The notes under the pieces are model-generated. The model was not told where the DNA came from. It did not search any database and saw only the letters and a program-made list of their open reading frames with translations. This document shows positions 34,658-45,482 of a stretch of 64,000 bases of DNA, in pieces. Location: contig JACPOA010000016.1 in NCBI GenBank assembly GCA_016185205.1, forward strand, positions 62,001 to 126,000, in the 5' to 3' direction. A program made the position numbers and the translations under genes. Every line of letters begins with the position of its first letter. Position 1 is the stretch's first letter. Source of the DNA: Hyphomicrobiales bacterium. GTDB taxonomy: Bacteria > Pseudomonadota > Alphaproteobacteria > Rhizobiales > Xanthobacteraceae.

Positions 34658-37600
34658 ATGACCACGTCACCCAAATCCCTCCGCGATTATTCCGAGACCC
34701 TGTTCCTGCCGCAGACGGATTTCCCGATGCGCGCCGGCCTGCCGCAGAAGGAGCCCGAGCTGCTGGCGCGCTGGCAGAAGGCCGGGCTCTACAAGCAGCT
34801 GCGCGCGGCCGCCAAGGGCCGCGAGAAATTCATCCTGCACGACGGCCCGCCTTATGCGAACGGTCCGATCCATATCGGCACCGCGCTCAACAAGATCCTC
34901 AAGGACGTGGTGACGCGCAGCCAGCAGATGCTCGGCTACGACTCCAACTACGTGCCGGGCTGGGACTGCCACGGCCTGCCGATCGAATGGAAGATCGAGG
35001 AGGAGAACTACCGCGCCAAGAACAAGCCGAAGCCGGATTTTTCCAATCCGGCGGCGCTGGTGGAATTCCGCCAGGAATGCCGCGCCTTCGCGCAGAAGTG
35101 GATCGATGTGCAGCGCGCCGAGTTCAAGCGGCTGGGCGTTACGGGCGACTGGGACAATCCTTACACGACGATGAGCTTCGCCGCCGAGGCGCAGATCGCG
35201 CGCGAGCTGATGAAGTTCGCGGCCAACAAGACGCTCTATCGCGGCAGCAAGCCGGTGATGTGGAGCGTGGTGGAGAAGACCGCGCTCGCCGAAGCCGAGG
35301 TCGAGTACGAGGATTATACGAGCGATACGGTGTGGGTGAAGTTTCCGGTGCTCGGCGTCGATAAGGGCATGGAAATGATGTATCAGCGCGAAGGGACGAG
35401 CGCAGACTTTATAAAAGAAGCTTCGGTTGTTATCTGGACGACTACTCCTTGGACCTTGCCTGGCAATCGCGCGATAGCGTTCTCTGAAAAGATCAAATAT
35501 GGCGTTTACGAAGTTACTGACGCGCCCACGGATAATTGGGCAAAGCGTGGGGATAAACTCATCCTCGCAGATGCGCTCGCTGCCGACGTATTGAAGCAAG
35601 CTAAAGTCACTGAATTCAAGCGACTTGGATCAGTGGCACCTGAATTTATTGAAACATGCTCGCATCCGCTTGCGAAGTTCAATCCAGGATACGGATTTCA
35701 AGTTCCTCTTCTCCCCGGCGAGCACGTCACGGATACTGACGGCACCGGCTTCGTTCACACCGCACCGGGTCACGGCCGCGAGGACTTCGACGTGTGGACC
35801 GCCAGCCGCACCAATTTAGAAGCGCGCGGGATCAATTCGGCCATTCCCTACACTGTCGACGAGAACGGCGCCTTCACCGAGGCCGCGCCCGGCTTCACCG
35901 GCAAGCGCGTCATCAATGACAAGGGCGAGAAGGGCGACGCCAACAAGGCTGTCATCGAGGCGCTCAAGCTAGCCGGCATGCTGATCGCCATGGGCCGCCT
36001 CAAGCACCAATATCCGCATTCCTGGCGCTCGAAGAAGCCGGTGATCTTCCGCAACACGCCGCAGTGGTTTATCGCCATGGATAAGGGCATCGACAAGCCC
36101 GGCGACACGTTGCGCGCGCGCGCCATGCAGGCGATCCGCGACACGCAGTGGGTGCCGCCGCAGGGCGAGAACCGCATCAACGGCATGATCGAGGGCCGTC
36201 CCGACTGGGTGATCTCGCGCCAGCGCGCCTGGGGCGTGCCGATCGCGGTGTTCATCAAGGAAAAGCCGGACGGTTCGGTCGATATCCTCGAAGACCCGGA
36301 TGTGAATCTGCGCATCGTTGAGGCCTTCGAGCTGGAAGGCGCCGACGCTTGGTATAAGGCCGGCGCACGCGAGCGCTTTCTCGGGTCCAAGCTCGCCACA
36401 GACGGCTGGAAGAAAGTCGACGACATTCTCGACGTCTGGTTCGATTCCGGCTCCACCCATGCCTTCGTGCTGGAGGATCCGGCGCATTTCCCGTCGCTCG
36501 CCGGCATCGAGCGCAAGCGCGACGGCGGCCGCGACACCGTGCTGTATCTGGAAGGCTCCGACCAGCACCGCGGCTGGTTCCAGTCATCGCTCTTGGAAAG
36601 CTGCGGCACGCGCGGACGCGCGCCCTTCGACGTCGTCGTCACCCACGGCTTCACGCTCGCCGAGGACGGCCGCAAGATGTCGAAGTCGCTGGGCAACACC
36701 ATCGCACCGCAAGACGTGATCAAGCAGTCCGGCGCCGATATCCTGCGCATGTGGGTGGCGTCCTGCGATTATTGGGACGACCAGCGCATCGGGCCGGAGA
36801 TTCTCAAGACCACGGTCGAGACCTATCGCAAGCTGCGCAATACCATCCGCTGGATGCTCGGCTCGCTGGCGCATTTCCACGAAGAGGATCGCGTCAAGCT
36901 CGACAAGATGCCGGAGCTGGAGCGGCTGATGCTGCACCGGCTCAGCGAGCTCGATGTCCTGGTGCGCCAGGCCTATGCCGATTTCGACTACAAACGCATC
37001 TTCGCCGCGCTCTCGGCGTTCATGACCGCCGACCTCTCCGCGTTCTATTTCGACATCCGCAAGGACGCGCTCTACTGCGATCCTTATTCCTCGCCGACGC
37101 GCAAGGCCTGCCTCACGGTGCTCGATCATCTGTTCCGCTGCACGGTGACGTGGCTGGCGCCGATGCTCTGCTTCACGGCCGAGGAGTCGTGGGCTTCGCG
37201 CTACGGCGCCGAGGCGTCATCGGTGCACCTGGAAACTTTCCACGAAGTGCCGGCCGTCTGGCGCGACGACAGACTCGCGGAAAAATGGCGCAAGGTGCGC
37301 AGCGTGCGCCGCGTCGTCACCGGCGCATTGGAGATCGAGCGCGCGCAGAAGCGCATCGGCTCCTCGCTGGAGGCGCATCCGATCGTGCATGTGTCCAATC
37401 CGGAGCTGTTCGAGGCGGTGCTCGACATCGATCTCGCCGAAGTGTGCATCACATCGGCGGCGACGCTGGTAAACGGCGAGGGTCCCGCCGACGCTTTCCG
37501 CCTGCCGGACGTGGCCGGCGTCGCGGTGGTGTCCAATCTCGCCATAGGCACCAAATGCGCGCGCTCGTGGAAAATCCTCACCACTATCGGCGCCGACCCC

Positions 37601-37675
37601 GAGTTTCCGGATGTCTCGCCGCGCGACGCCAAGGCGTTGCGCGAATGGGAAACCATGCGCAAGGCGGCGGAGTGA
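34658..37675 (+). CDS. ileS: Isoleucyl-tRNA synthetase
   Basis: IleRS charges tRNA-Ile. The 1005-residue class I enzyme has the HIGH signature as PIHIGTALN, the [12 protein letters not shown] stretch, an editing (CP1) domain with [13 protein letters not shown], and KMSKS as [10 protein letters not shown]. Expected C-terminal zinc-binding cysteines are not seen, as in other rhizobial forms. Bases about 35371-35740, which code most of the editing domain, are clearly lower in GC (26 of 60 at 35461-35520) than both flanks but stay in frame. Gene order ileS-lspA is conserved, and their junction is TGAATG. Confidence 0.97.
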   Translation: MTTSPKSLRDYSETLFLPQTDFPMRAGLPQKEPELLARWQKAGLYKQLRAAAKGREKFILHDGPPYANGPIHIGTALNKILKDVVTRSQQMLGYDSNYVPGWDCHGLPIEWKIEEENYRAKNKPKPDFSNPAALVEFRQECRAFAQKWIDVQRAEFKRLGVTGDWDNPYTTMSFAAEAQIARELMKFAANKTLYRGSKPVMWSVVEKTALAEAEVEYEDYTSDTVWVKFPVLGVDKGMEMMYQREGTSADFIKEASVVIWTTTPWTLPGNRAIAFSEKIKYGVYEVTDAPTDNWAKRGDKLILADALAADVLKQAKVTEFKRLGSVAPEFIETCSHPLAKFNPGYGFQVPLLPGEHVTDTDGTGFVHTAPGHGREDFDVWTASRTNLEARGINSAIPYTVDENGAFTEAAPGFTGKRVINDKGEKGDANKAVIEALKLAGMLIAMGRLKHQYPHSWRSKKPVIFRNTPQWFIAMDKGIDKPGDTLRARAMQAIRDTQWVPPQGENRINGMIEGRPDWVISRQRAWGVPIAVFIKEKPDGSVDILEDPDVNLRIVEAFELEGADAWYKAGARERFLGSKLATDGWKKVDDILDVWFDSGSTHAFVLEDPAHFPSLAGIERKRDGGRDTVLYLEGSDQHRGWFQSSLLESCGTRGRAPFDVVVTHGFTLAEDGRKMSKSLGNTIAPQDVIKQSGADILRMWVASCDYWDDQRIGPEILKTTVETYRKLRNTIRWMLGSLAHFHEEDRVKLDKMPELERLMLHRLSELDVLVRQAYADFDYKRIFAALSAFMTADLSAFYFDIRKDALYCDPYSSPTRKACLTVLDHLFRCTVTWLAPMLCFTAEESWASRYGAEASSVHLETFHEVPAVWRDDRLAEKWRKVRSVRRVVTGALEIERAQKRIGSSLEAHPIVHVSNPELFEAVLDIDLAEVCITSAATLVNGEGPADAFRLPDVAGVAVVSNLAIGTKCARSWKILTTIGADPEFPDVSPRDAKALREWETMRKAAE

Positions 37676-38188
37676 ATGCGCACCAATTACCTCTCCGGCC
37701 CGCTCACCCGCTTCGGCCTTGCGGTGGCCGCCATCGCCTGCCTGCTCGATCAGGCCAGCAAGCTGTACCTGATCTACGTCGTCGATCTCGCCGCCAATCC
37801 GATCCGCCTCGGCCCGTTCTTCGATTTCGTGCTCACCCGCAACACCGGCATCAGCTACGGCCTGTTCCAGACGCAAGGCGCGCTCGGGCAATGGGTTCTA
37901 CTCGGCGTGAAGGGGCTGGCGGTGGCGCTGCTCTGGGTCTGGCTGGCGCGCGCGCGCGACCGGCTGACCGCGCTGGCGCTCGGCCTGATCATCGGCGGGG
38001 CGGTCGGCAACGCCATCGACCGGCTGGCCTATGGCTGGGTCGCCGATTTCGTGTTTTTCCACGTATCCACGGGCAGTTGGCGGTTCAACTGGTACGTCTT
38101 TAACCTTGCCGATGTGGCCATCGTTGCCGGGGTGATCGGCCTCCTGTATGAATCCCTGATCGGGGACCACGCCGCAAAAGCGCCCTGA
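37676..38188 (+). CDS. lspA: Lipoprotein signal peptidase (signal peptidase II)
   Basis: This inner-membrane aspartic peptidase removes signal peptides from lipid-modified prolipoproteins. The 170-residue product has four hydrophobic segments and the family motifs DQASK, RNTGISYGL, and the two active-site Asp regions GGAVGNAIDRL and VFNLADVAI. The ATG follows the ileS stop with no gap. It would serve the lipoproteins in this window. Confidence 0.95.
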   Translation: MRTNYLSGPLTRFGLAVAAIACLLDQASKLYLIYVVDLAANPIRLGPFFDFVLTRNTGISYGLFQTQGALGQWVLLGVKGLAVALLWVWLARARDRLTALALGLIIGGAVGNAIDRLAYGWVADFVFFHVSTGSWRFNWYVFNLADVAIVAGVIGLLYESLIGDHAAKAP

Positions 38189-38254
38189 TCCAAGGCAATA
38201 ACCCGGTCGACAAGACGAATTTCGTTCGAATTCGGGGTGCGGAGGCCAGTTTCG

Positions 38255-38953
38255 ATGACAGCACGGCCAACACGTCTGACCACGACATTCTATGCCGGCG
38301 CGGCCTTGAGCTTGGCGCTTGGCGCCGCCCTGCTGGCGACCTCGCTGCCGGCGCGCGCGGCCGACGACGACGTCTCGCTCGACAAGAAGGTTTTCCGCGG
38401 CATCCTCGAAGGCCTCGGTCTGCGGAAAGACGGCGAGGCGATCAACTACCAGGAGCGCGCTCCGCTGGTGATCCCGCCCAGCCGCGCTTTGCCGCCGCCG
38501 GAAAAAAGCGATGCCGTGGTGGCGAACAATCCGGCCTGGCCGAAGGATCCCGACGTCACCCGTCGCAAGCGGGAGGCCGAAATGGAGCGCAATCGCAACA
38601 TCAGCGAGGAAGCCGAGCGCGAGCGTAATCCGCTGCGGCCCGATCAGCTGACTCCCGGCGGCGATCCGCGCACCGTGGCGCGCCGTAGCCAGGGCGATGC
38701 GTACACCGCGACGCCGGGCGACCGGCTTTCCGCGAAAGAGATGAACCAGAAGTCCACTATCTGGAGCAGCATGTTCGGCAGCAAGGATGACGAGGTCGCT
38801 AAATTCACCCAGGAGCCGCCGCGCGCCTCGCTGACTGCGCCGCCGCCCGGATACCAGACGCCGTCGCCGGATCAGCCCTATGGCGTCAGCAAAGCTGCTC
38901 CAAAGGCGACAGACTACAAGGAAACGCACGGCACCCTCGATAGCGGGCGCTAG
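38255..38953 (+). CDS. Exported protein of unknown function, DUF3035/BamF-like
   Basis: This 232-residue exported protein has a signal peptide (TTFYAGAALSLALGAALLATSLPARA). The body has a core ERAPLVIPPSRALPPPEKS that resembles the DUF3035/BamF-type 'APLVIPP' segment, and the rest is rich in Pro, Glu and Arg and is probably unstructured. The ATG at 38255 follows a strong GGAGG; a GTG at 38237 is possible. It is between lspA and the M16 peptidases, as in relatives. A link to outer-membrane assembly is only suggested by that motif. Confidence 0.65.
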   Translation: MTARPTRLTTTFYAGAALSLALGAALLATSLPARAADDDVSLDKKVFRGILEGLGLRKDGEAINYQERAPLVIPPSRALPPPEKSDAVVANNPAWPKDPDVTRRKREAEMERNRNISEEAERERNPLRPDQLTPGGDPRTVARRSQGDAYTATPGDRLSAKEMNQKSTIWSSMFGSKDDEVAKFTQEPPRASLTAPPPGYQTPSPDQPYGVSKAAPKATDYKETHGTLDSGR

Positions 38954-39043
38954 TCGCGCTGCGCTCGCCGATTCGTTTTTCGTTTAGTGGCGGCGGGTCG
39001 CTTGACTGGGGCGACAACAACGAAAGTCCGAAAGATTCCCAAC

Positions 39044-40432
39044 GTGCCTTCCAAATCGTTTGCTTGGCTAGGCTGCGCCGCGGCGCTTGGCTTGGCGTTG
39101 ACCGCGCCGGCGCTCGCCGCCGAGCCGGCGGGCGCCAAGATCGCCGATTTCAAGCTGGCGAACGGGCTCGAACTGGTGGTGATTCCCGACCGTCGCGCGC
39201 CGGTCGTCACCCACATGATCTGGTACAAGGTCGGCGCCGCCGACGAGACGCCGGGCAAATCGGGCCTGGCGCATTTCCTCGAACATCTGATGTTCAAGGG
39301 CACCGCCAAGAATCCTGTAGGGCGTTTCTCGCGCGTGGTGGCGCGTATCGGCGGCCAGGAAAACGCCTTCACCTCGAACGACTACACCGGCTATTTCCAG
39401 CGCGTGCCGAGCGAGCAGCTCAAGACCGTGATGGAATTCGAAGCCGACCGCATGACCGGCCTGGTGCTCACCGACGCGGTGGTGCTGCCGGAGCGCAACG
39501 TCATCCTCGAGGAGCAGAACCAGCGTGTCGCCAACAATCCGCGGGCGCGGCTCGGCGAGCAGATCGATGCCGTGCTGTTCCTCAACCATCCCTACGGCAA
39601 GCCGGTGATCGGCTGGCGGCACGAGATGGAACAGCTCAGCCGCGACGACGCCATCGACTTTTATCGCCGCTTCTACGGTCCGAACGACGCGGTCGTGGTG
39701 ATTGCCGGCGACGTCGAGCCGGAGGCGGCGCGCAAGCTCGCCGAGCAGACCTACGGCAAGGTCGCCCGCAACAACACTATTGTCGCGCCACGCAAGCGGC
39801 CAATGGAGCCGCCGCCGGTGTCGCCGCGTTCGCTCACGCTGGCCGACGCGCGCGTCGAGCAGCCGATGCTGCAGCGCGTTTATCTGGTGCCGTCCTTCGC
39901 CACCGCCAAATCCAGCAACTTGCCCGGCCAATCGGAAGCGCTGGAAGTGCTGGCGCATATCCTTGGATCAGGCAACAGCAGCCGGCTCTACCGCGCGCTG
40001 GTGGTGGACAAGCCGGTCGCGGTGTCGGCCGGCGCCGGCTATGACAGCTCCGCGCTCGACATGTCGAAATTCGGCGTCTATGGCGTGCCGCGCGAAGGCG
40101 TCACGCTGCCGCAGTTCGAGGCGGAAGTAGACGGCGTGATCCAACTCGTGATCGACAAGGGCGTGTCGAACGAGGAACTGGAGCGCGGCAAGTCGCGGCT
40201 GATCGCCGACTCGATCTATGCGCAGGACAGCCAGGCCAGCATGGCGCGCTGGTACGGCGCCGCGCTGATGGCCGGTGCGACCGTCGACGACGTACGCCGC
40301 TGGCCCGACCGCATCCGCGCCGTCACCGCCGCCCAGGTGCAGGACGCCGCCCGTCTCTGGCTCGACAAGCGGCGCTCGGTCACCGGCTACCTGATCAAAG
40401 ACACCAGCCCACCGGCGGAGAAGCGCTCATGA
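39044..40432 (+). CDS. Zinc-dependent peptidase, M16 family, catalytic member
   Basis: This periplasmic metallopeptidase is related to pitrilysin and mitochondrial processing peptidase. The inverted zinc motif is HFLEH, and the downstream Glu is in RNVILEEQ. A signal peptide (FAWLGCAAALGLALTAPALA) starts the protein when the GTG at 39044 is used; the frame is open from 38987, so the start is not sure. The C-terminal half ends with RRSVTGYL. Its last four bases overlap the next gene (ATGA), which codes the partner subunit. The pair probably form a dimer that breaks down small peptides. Confidence 0.87.
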   Translation: MPSKSFAWLGCAAALGLALTAPALAAEPAGAKIADFKLANGLELVVIPDRRAPVVTHMIWYKVGAADETPGKSGLAHFLEHLMFKGTAKNPVGRFSRVVARIGGQENAFTSNDYTGYFQRVPSEQLKTVMEFEADRMTGLVLTDAVVLPERNVILEEQNQRVANNPRARLGEQIDAVLFLNHPYGKPVIGWRHEMEQLSRDDAIDFYRRFYGPNDAVVVIAGDVEPEAARKLAEQTYGKVARNNTIVAPRKRPMEPPPVSPRSLTLADARVEQPMLQRVYLVPSFATAKSSNLPGQSEALEVLAHILGSGNSSRLYRALVVDKPVAVSAGAGYDSSALDMSKFGVYGVPREGVTLPQFEAEVDGVIQLVIDKGVSNEELERGKSRLIADSIYAQDSQASMARWYGAALMAGATVDDVRRWPDRIRAVTAAQVQDAARLWLDKRRSVTGYLIKDTSPPAEKRS

Positions 40433-41751
40433 CGCGCGTTCTGGCTACGCTCGCCTTCGCCGCCCTGGCGCTGCTCGCTTTAGTGCCTGGCGCTTCGGCG
40501 ATGACGATCGAGAAGATCGTCAGCCCGGCCGGCATCGAGGCCTGGCTGGTGCGAGAAAAGACCGTCCCGCTGGTCACCCTCAACTACGCCTTCCACGGCG
40601 GCTCCAGCCAGGACGAGCCCGACAAGACGGGGACCGCCCACCTCACCGCCGACATGCTCGACGAGGGCGCCGGCGATCTCGACGGCAAGACCTTCCATCA
40701 GCGCCTGGAAAACCGCGCCATCGAGCTCCACTTCCGAGTCGGGCGCGACGAGTTCCGCGGCTCGCTGCGCACGCTCAACGAGCACCGCGACGAAGCGTTT
40801 GAGCTGTTGCGGCTGGCGCTGACAGCACCGCGCTTCGACGCCGGGGCGGTGGAGATGGTGCGCGGACAGGAACTGTCGGGGCTGCGCCGCGACACCACGA
40901 ATCCGAACGACCTCGCCAGCCGCAGCTGGTGGCAGACCGCGTTTCCCGGTCACCCTTACGGCCGCCAAAGCAAGGGCACGCTTGAATCGATGGCGCGCAT
41001 CACCGCCGACGATCTGCGCGACTATGTGCGGCGCGTGTTCGCGCGCAACGAGCTGACCGTTTCGATCGTCGGCGACGTCGATGCCAAGACCGCGGGCGAA
41101 CTGATCGACCGCGCCTTCGGCGGCCTGCCGGCCAAGAACGATCTCAAGGCTGTCGCCACGGTGAGCCCGGGCGGGCTCGGCCGCCGCATCGTCATCGATG
41201 TCAACGTGCCGCAGGCGGTGGTCACCTTCGGCGGCCAAGGCATCGCGCGCAACGATCCCGATTTCATGGCCGCCTATGTCGTCAACCACATCCTGGGCGG
41301 CGGCAGTTTCACGTCGCGGCTCTACAAGGAAGTGCGCGAAAAGCGCGGGCTCGCCTACGGTGTCTCCGACAGCCTGGTCTGGCTCAAGCGCACCGCGGTC
41401 GTGATCGGCGGCACCGCCACCCGCGCCGACCGCACCGGCGACGCGCTGGCGATCATCGAAGCTGAGATCAAGCGCATGGCCGAGAATGGCCCGACGCCCG
41501 AGGAACTGGCGGCCGCCAAGTCGTTCCTCAAGGGCTCCTACGCGCTCTCGCTCGACTCATCGGGCAAGATCGCCGCCCAGCTCACGCAGATCCAGCTCGA
41601 CAATCTCGGCATCGACTATATCCAGCGGCGCGGCGCCATGATCGACGCGGTCACCATCGCCGACGCCAAGCGGGTGGCCAAGCGGCTCTATGGAGGCGGC
41701 TTGCTGGTGACCGTGGCCGGCCAGCCCAAGGGCGTGACCTCCAGCCAGTAG
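40429..41751 (+). CDS. M16 family peptidase, non-catalytic partner
   Basis: This second M16 protein (440 residues) has a signal peptide (LATLAFAALALLALVPGASA) but no HxxEH: the matching place reads AHLTADMLDEG. It keeps the GGGSFTSRLYKEVREKRGLAY stretch (here in part: SRLYKEVREKRGLAYGV), the Arg/Tyr pair that the active partner needs. This is typical of two-gene M16 heterodimers, where one chain binds zinc and the other binds the substrate carboxylate. It overlaps the catalytic gene by four bases. The DNA ends shortly before pgi. Confidence 0.88.
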   Translation: MTRVLATLAFAALALLALVPGASAMTIEKIVSPAGIEAWLVREKTVPLVTLNYAFHGGSSQDEPDKTGTAHLTADMLDEGAGDLDGKTFHQRLENRAIELHFRVGRDEFRGSLRTLNEHRDEAFELLRLALTAPRFDAGAVEMVRGQELSGLRRDTTNPNDLASRSWWQTAFPGHPYGRQSKGTLESMARITADDLRDYVRRVFARNELTVSIVGDVDAKTAGELIDRAFGGLPAKNDLKAVATVSPGGLGRRIVIDVNVPQAVVTFGGQGIARNDPDFMAAYVVNHILGGGSFTSRLYKEVREKRGLAYGVSDSLVWLKRTAVVIGGTATRADRTGDALAIIEAEIKRMAENGPTPEELAAAKSFLKGSYALSLDSSGKIAAQLTQIQLDNLGIDYIQRRGAMIDAVTIADAKRVAKRLYGGGLLVTVAGQPKGVTSSQ

Positions 41752-41843
41752 CCAGGCCCGCGCTGTTTGAGCCGTTGCGCTCTTCGCGCGACTCTAGGCA
41801 AATAGCGTCGCCAATTCTGGGCCGTCGGAGTGGTGAAGCGTCC

Positions 41844-43157
41844 ATGGCGATCGTCCAATCCATCGACAGCGCACTCGAAAAGAATATCGGGCCGCACGGC
41901 GTTGCCGACGCGGTGTTCGCCGCGGCGCTGGTGCGCGCCGAGGGCGCGCTCGAAACCTTGCGCGCGCGCCGTGCCGACGGCAGCCTGCCGCTGCTGCGGC
42001 TGCCGGAACGGCAGGACGACCTCGCCTCCATCCGCGAGGCCGCCCGCAAGCTGTGCGAGGGCGCCAGCGACATCGTCATCCTCGGCACCGGCGGTTCCAG
42101 CCTCGGTGGCCAGACGCTGGCGCAACTGGTCTTCTACGCCGTACCGGGTGTCGGCATCCTGCGCGCCGCCCCGCGCCTGCATTTCATCGACAATCTCGAT
42201 CCGCTGGGTTTCGCGACCATGCTGGTGAAGCTGCCGCTCGCCACCACGCGCTTCGTGGCGATCTCGAAATCGGGTGGCACCGCCGAAACTTTGATGCAGA
42301 CCATCGCCGCTTTGTCGGCGCTCAAGCAGGCGGGGCTCGACGCGCGCAGCGCATTCTTCGGCATCAGCGAGCCGGTCAAGGCCGGCAAGCGTAACGGGCT
42401 GCGCGATCTCTTGGCCGCGCATCAGGTGGCGATGCTCGACCACGATCCGGGCGTCGGCGGCCGCTTCTCGGCGCTCAGTAATGTCGGCCTGCTGCCGGCG
42501 GCCACGCTCGGCCTCGACATCGCCGCCATCCGCAAGGGCGCCGCTGTCGCGCTGGCGCCGGTGCTGGCGAAAAAATCCGCGGCACAGGTGCCGGCAGCAG
42601 CCGGCGCCGCATTGGCGGTGGCGCTGGCCGAGAGCAAAGGCAAAAGCATCAGCGTGCTGATGGCCTATGCCGACCGGCTGGAACGCTTCACGCGCTGGTA
42701 TGTGCAGCTATGGGCCGAAAGCCTCGGCAAGAACGGCAAGGGCACCACGCCGGTGGCGGCGCTCGGGCCGGTCGACCAGCACAGCCAGGTGCAGCTCTAT
42801 CTCGGCGGCCCGCGCGACAAATTTTTTACCGTCGTCACCGTTGCCACCGCCGGGCTTGGTCCGCGTATCGATCCTGAATTGGCCAAGCTCGCCGGCGAGC
42901 CCGGCTTCGGCGGCAAAACCATCGGCGATCTGGCGGCGGCGGAAGGCCGCGCCACCGCCGAGACGCTCGCCAAGAACGGCTGCCCGGTGCGCACGCTTGC
43001 GCTCGCGCGGCTCGACGAGACCAGCCTCGGCGAACTGCTGATGCATTTTATGCTGGAGACCATCGTCGCCGCGCATCTGGTGGGCGTCGACGCCTTCGAC
43101 CAGCCGGCGGTGGAAGAGGGCAAGGTGCTGGCGAAGAAGTATTTGTTGGGCGGCTAG
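41844..43157 (+). CDS. pgi: Glucose-6-phosphate isomerase
   Basis: This enzyme interconverts glucose-6-phosphate and fructose-6-phosphate. The 437-residue protein is of the shorter form and has the SIS folds: ILGTGGSSLGGQ near residue 80 and ISKSGGTAET around residue 145, plus the PGI signature LGPVDQHSQVQLYLGG near residue 310. The ATG at 41844 begins MAIVQSIDSALEKN; the frame is open further upstream. It lies 93 bases after the M16 pair, in the order seen in bradyrhizobia. Confidence 0.93.
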   Translation: MAIVQSIDSALEKNIGPHGVADAVFAAALVRAEGALETLRARRADGSLPLLRLPERQDDLASIREAARKLCEGASDIVILGTGGSSLGGQTLAQLVFYAVPGVGILRAAPRLHFIDNLDPLGFATMLVKLPLATTRFVAISKSGGTAETLMQTIAALSALKQAGLDARSAFFGISEPVKAGKRNGLRDLLAAHQVAMLDHDPGVGGRFSALSNVGLLPAATLGLDIAAIRKGAAVALAPVLAKKSAAQVPAAAGAALAVALAESKGKSISVLMAYADRLERFTRWYVQLWAESLGKNGKGTTPVAALGPVDQHSQVQLYLGGPRDKFFTVVTVATAGLGPRIDPELAKLAGEPGFGGKTIGDLAAAEGRATAETLAKNGCPVRTLALARLDETSLGELLMHFMLETIVAAHLVGVDAFDQPAVEEGKVLAKKYLLGG

Positions 43158-43163
43158 CGGGCC

Positions 43164-43586
43164 ATGCACCGCGTCACCGACACCATCGCGATCGACGACT
43201 CCGAATTGTCGGAGACGTTCGTGCGCGCCTCCGGGCCGGGCGGGCAGAACGTCAACAAGGTGTCGTCGGCGGTGCAGCTGCGCTTCGACGTGCGGCGCTC
43301 GCCGTCGCTGCCCAACGACGTGGCGGTGCGGTTGATGCGGCTCGCCGGCAAGCGGCTCACCAAAGAAGGTGTCATCGTCATTATCGCGCAGCAGCACCGC
43401 GACCAGACGCGCAACCGCGCGGATGCGCGCGAGCGGCTGTTCGAGCTGATCCGCCAGGCGGCGGTGCGCCCGGTGCCGCGCCGCGCCACCAAGGTTCCCA
43501 AGGCGCAGAAGCGAAAGCGGGTCGAGGGCAAAAAGCACCGCGGCCACATTAAAAGCCTGCGCACCGGCAAGCCGGGGTTGGATTGA
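43164..43586 (+). CDS. arfB: Alternative ribosome-rescue factor ArfB (ICT1/YaeJ-type)
   Basis: ArfB frees stalled ribosomes by hydrolysing peptidyl-tRNA without a stop codon. The 140-residue product has the catalytic GGQ (Gly-26 to Gln-28) in RASGPGGQNVNKVSSAV and a basic C-terminal tail (KAQKRKRVEGKKHRGHIKS) that enters the mRNA channel. Length and the lack of a codon-recognition domain distinguish it from a release factor. It starts 7 bases after pgi. Confidence 0.93.
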   Translation: MHRVTDTIAIDDSELSETFVRASGPGGQNVNKVSSAVQLRFDVRRSPSLPNDVAVRLMRLAGKRLTKEGVIVIIAQQHRDQTRNRADARERLFELIRQAAVRPVPRRATKVPKAQKRKRVEGKKHRGHIKSLRTGKPGLD

Positions 43587-43687
43587 CCCTGATAGCCTAG
43601 GGATAGCGGGGGTAGCTGGCGGCTTTGCCTCGCGGCTGCCATCGCGCACCGATAGAGTTAGGCCTGAACCCGAATCAGGCCGCTCCA

Positions 43688-45481
43688 ATGCCCGTCCGCC
43701 AATTGTCCGAGGCAACCGTCAACCGCATCGCCGCCGGCGAGGTGGTGGAGCGGCCGGCCAGCGTGGTCAAGGAACTGGTGGAGAACGCGCTCGATGCAGG
43801 CAGCAGCCGCATCGACGTGCTCACCGACGGCGGCGGCCGCCGGCTGATCCGCGTCACCGACGACGGCGAGGGCATGACGCGTGCCGATCTCGCGCTCAGC
43901 GTCGACCGCCACGCCACCTCCAAGCTCGCCGGCGACGATCTGCTCGCGATCGACACCCTCGGCTTTCGCGGCGAGGCGCTGCCCTCGATCGGCGCGGTGG
44001 CGCGGCTCACCATCACCACGCGGCATGTCAGCGAGCCACATGCCTGGACCATCACCGTCGACGCCGGCGACAAATCGGAAGTGAAGCCGGCGGCGCTCGG
44101 GCAGGGCACTACGGTCGAGGTGCGCGATCTGTTTTATGCCACGCCGGCGCGGCTGAAATTCCTCAAGACCGACCGCAGCGAAGCCGAAGCCGTGCGCGAG
44201 GTGGTGCGTCGCCTGGCCATGAGCCGGCCGGATGTCGCCTTCACGCTGGCCGGCGAGGAGCGCTTAGCCGTAACCTGGGCGGCGGCGACCGACGAGCTGG
44301 CGCGGCTCGGCGACGTGCTGGGTTCTGATTTTCGCGCCAATGCGATGGCCATCGACGCCGAGCGCGAGGGCGTGCGGCTGCACGGTTTCGCCGGCTTGCC
44401 GACGCTGTCGCGCGCCAACACGCTCGGGCAATATCTGTTCGTCAACGGCCGGCCGGTGCGCGACAAGGTGCTGGTCGGCGCGGTGCGCGGCGCTTACGCC
44501 GATTATTTGCCGCGCGATCGCCATCCGCTGCTGGCGCTGTTCGTCACGCTTGAAGCGCGCGAGGTCGACGTCAACGTGCATCCGGCCAAGACCGAGGTGC
44601 GCTTCCGCGACGGCGCGCTGGTGCGCGGCCTGATCGTGCGCGCGCTCAAGGAGGCGCTGGCGCGCGAAGGGCAGCGTGCGGCCTCGACCGGCGGCGGCGC
44701 CACCATCGCGGCGTTTCGCCCTGTTACGACGGCGCGGCGCGGCGGCTACGACTGGCGGCGCTCGCCGTCGCGGCCGATGGGATTTGGCGCCGCTGCAACA
44801 GCGGTTGGCTTCGCCGAGGCCGCGCAGGCCGCCTTCGACGTCGGCGAACCGGCCGCCGATGCGCGCATCGAGAGCTTCGAGCCGGTGGCCGAGCTGATCG
44901 AGCGACCGCTCGGCGCCGCCCGCGCGCAGCTGCACGAGACCTACATCGTGGCGCAGACGCGCGACGGCCTGGTCATCGTCGATCAGCACGCAGCGCATGA
45001 GCGCATCGTCTACGAGCGCATGAAGGCGGCGATCGCGCAGGCCGGCGTGGCGCGCCAGATCCTGCTCATTCCGGAAATCGTCGAGCTCGACGAGGCCGAT
45101 GCCGCGCGGCTTGTCCAGCGCGCCGACGAACTCGCGCGTTTCGGCCTCACCATCGAGCCGTTCGGGCCGGGCGCGGTGGCGGTGCGCGAGACGCCGGCGA
45201 TGCTGGGCGAGATCGACGTGCAGGGCCTGCTGCGCGACCTCGCCGAGCACATGGCGGAATGGGATGACTCGCTGCCGCTGGAACGCCGTCTTATGCATGT
45301 CTCCGCCACCATGGCCTGCCACGGCTCGGTGCGCGCCGGACGAAGGCTAAAGCCGGAGGAGATGAACGCACTGCTGCGCGAGATGGAGGCCGTGCCCAAT
45401 TCCGGCCAGTGCAATCACGGCCGCCCGACCTATGTGGAATTGAAGCTGACGGATATCGAGAAACTGTTTGGGCGGCGGTGA
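43688..45481 (+). CDS. mutL: DNA mismatch repair protein MutL
   Basis: MutL links MutS mismatch recognition to strand cutting. The 597-residue protein has the GHKL ATPase motifs [16 protein letters not shown] and [13 protein letters not shown] in the first 110 residues, then a linker of ~100 residues rich in Ala and Arg, then the C-terminal dimer domain with [14 protein letters not shown] and a zinc/endonuclease-like CNHGRPT (GQCNHGRPT). The ATG at 43688 is the conserved N-terminus ([19 protein letters not shown]). The gene converges on rsmD with one base between stops. Confidence 0.96.
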   Translation: MPVRQLSEATVNRIAAGEVVERPASVVKELVENALDAGSSRIDVLTDGGGRRLIRVTDDGEGMTRADLALSVDRHATSKLAGDDLLAIDTLGFRGEALPSIGAVARLTITTRHVSEPHAWTITVDAGDKSEVKPAALGQGTTVEVRDLFYATPARLKFLKTDRSEAEAVREVVRRLAMSRPDVAFTLAGEERLAVTWAAATDELARLGDVLGSDFRANAMAIDAEREGVRLHGFAGLPTLSRANTLGQYLFVNGRPVRDKVLVGAVRGAYADYLPRDRHPLLALFVTLEAREVDVNVHPAKTEVRFRDGALVRGLIVRALKEALAREGQRAASTGGGATIAAFRPVTTARRGGYDWRRSPSRPMGFGAAATAVGFAEAAQAAFDVGEPAADARIESFEPVAELIERPLGAARAQLHETYIVAQTRDGLVIVDQHAAHERIVYERMKAAIAQAGVARQILLIPEIVELDEADAARLVQRADELARFGLTIEPFGPGAVAVRETPAMLGEIDVQGLLRDLAEHMAEWDDSLPLERRLMHVSATMACHGSVRAGRRLKPEEMNALLREMEAVPNSGQCNHGRPTYVELKLTDIEKLFGRR

Positions 45482-45482
45482 G

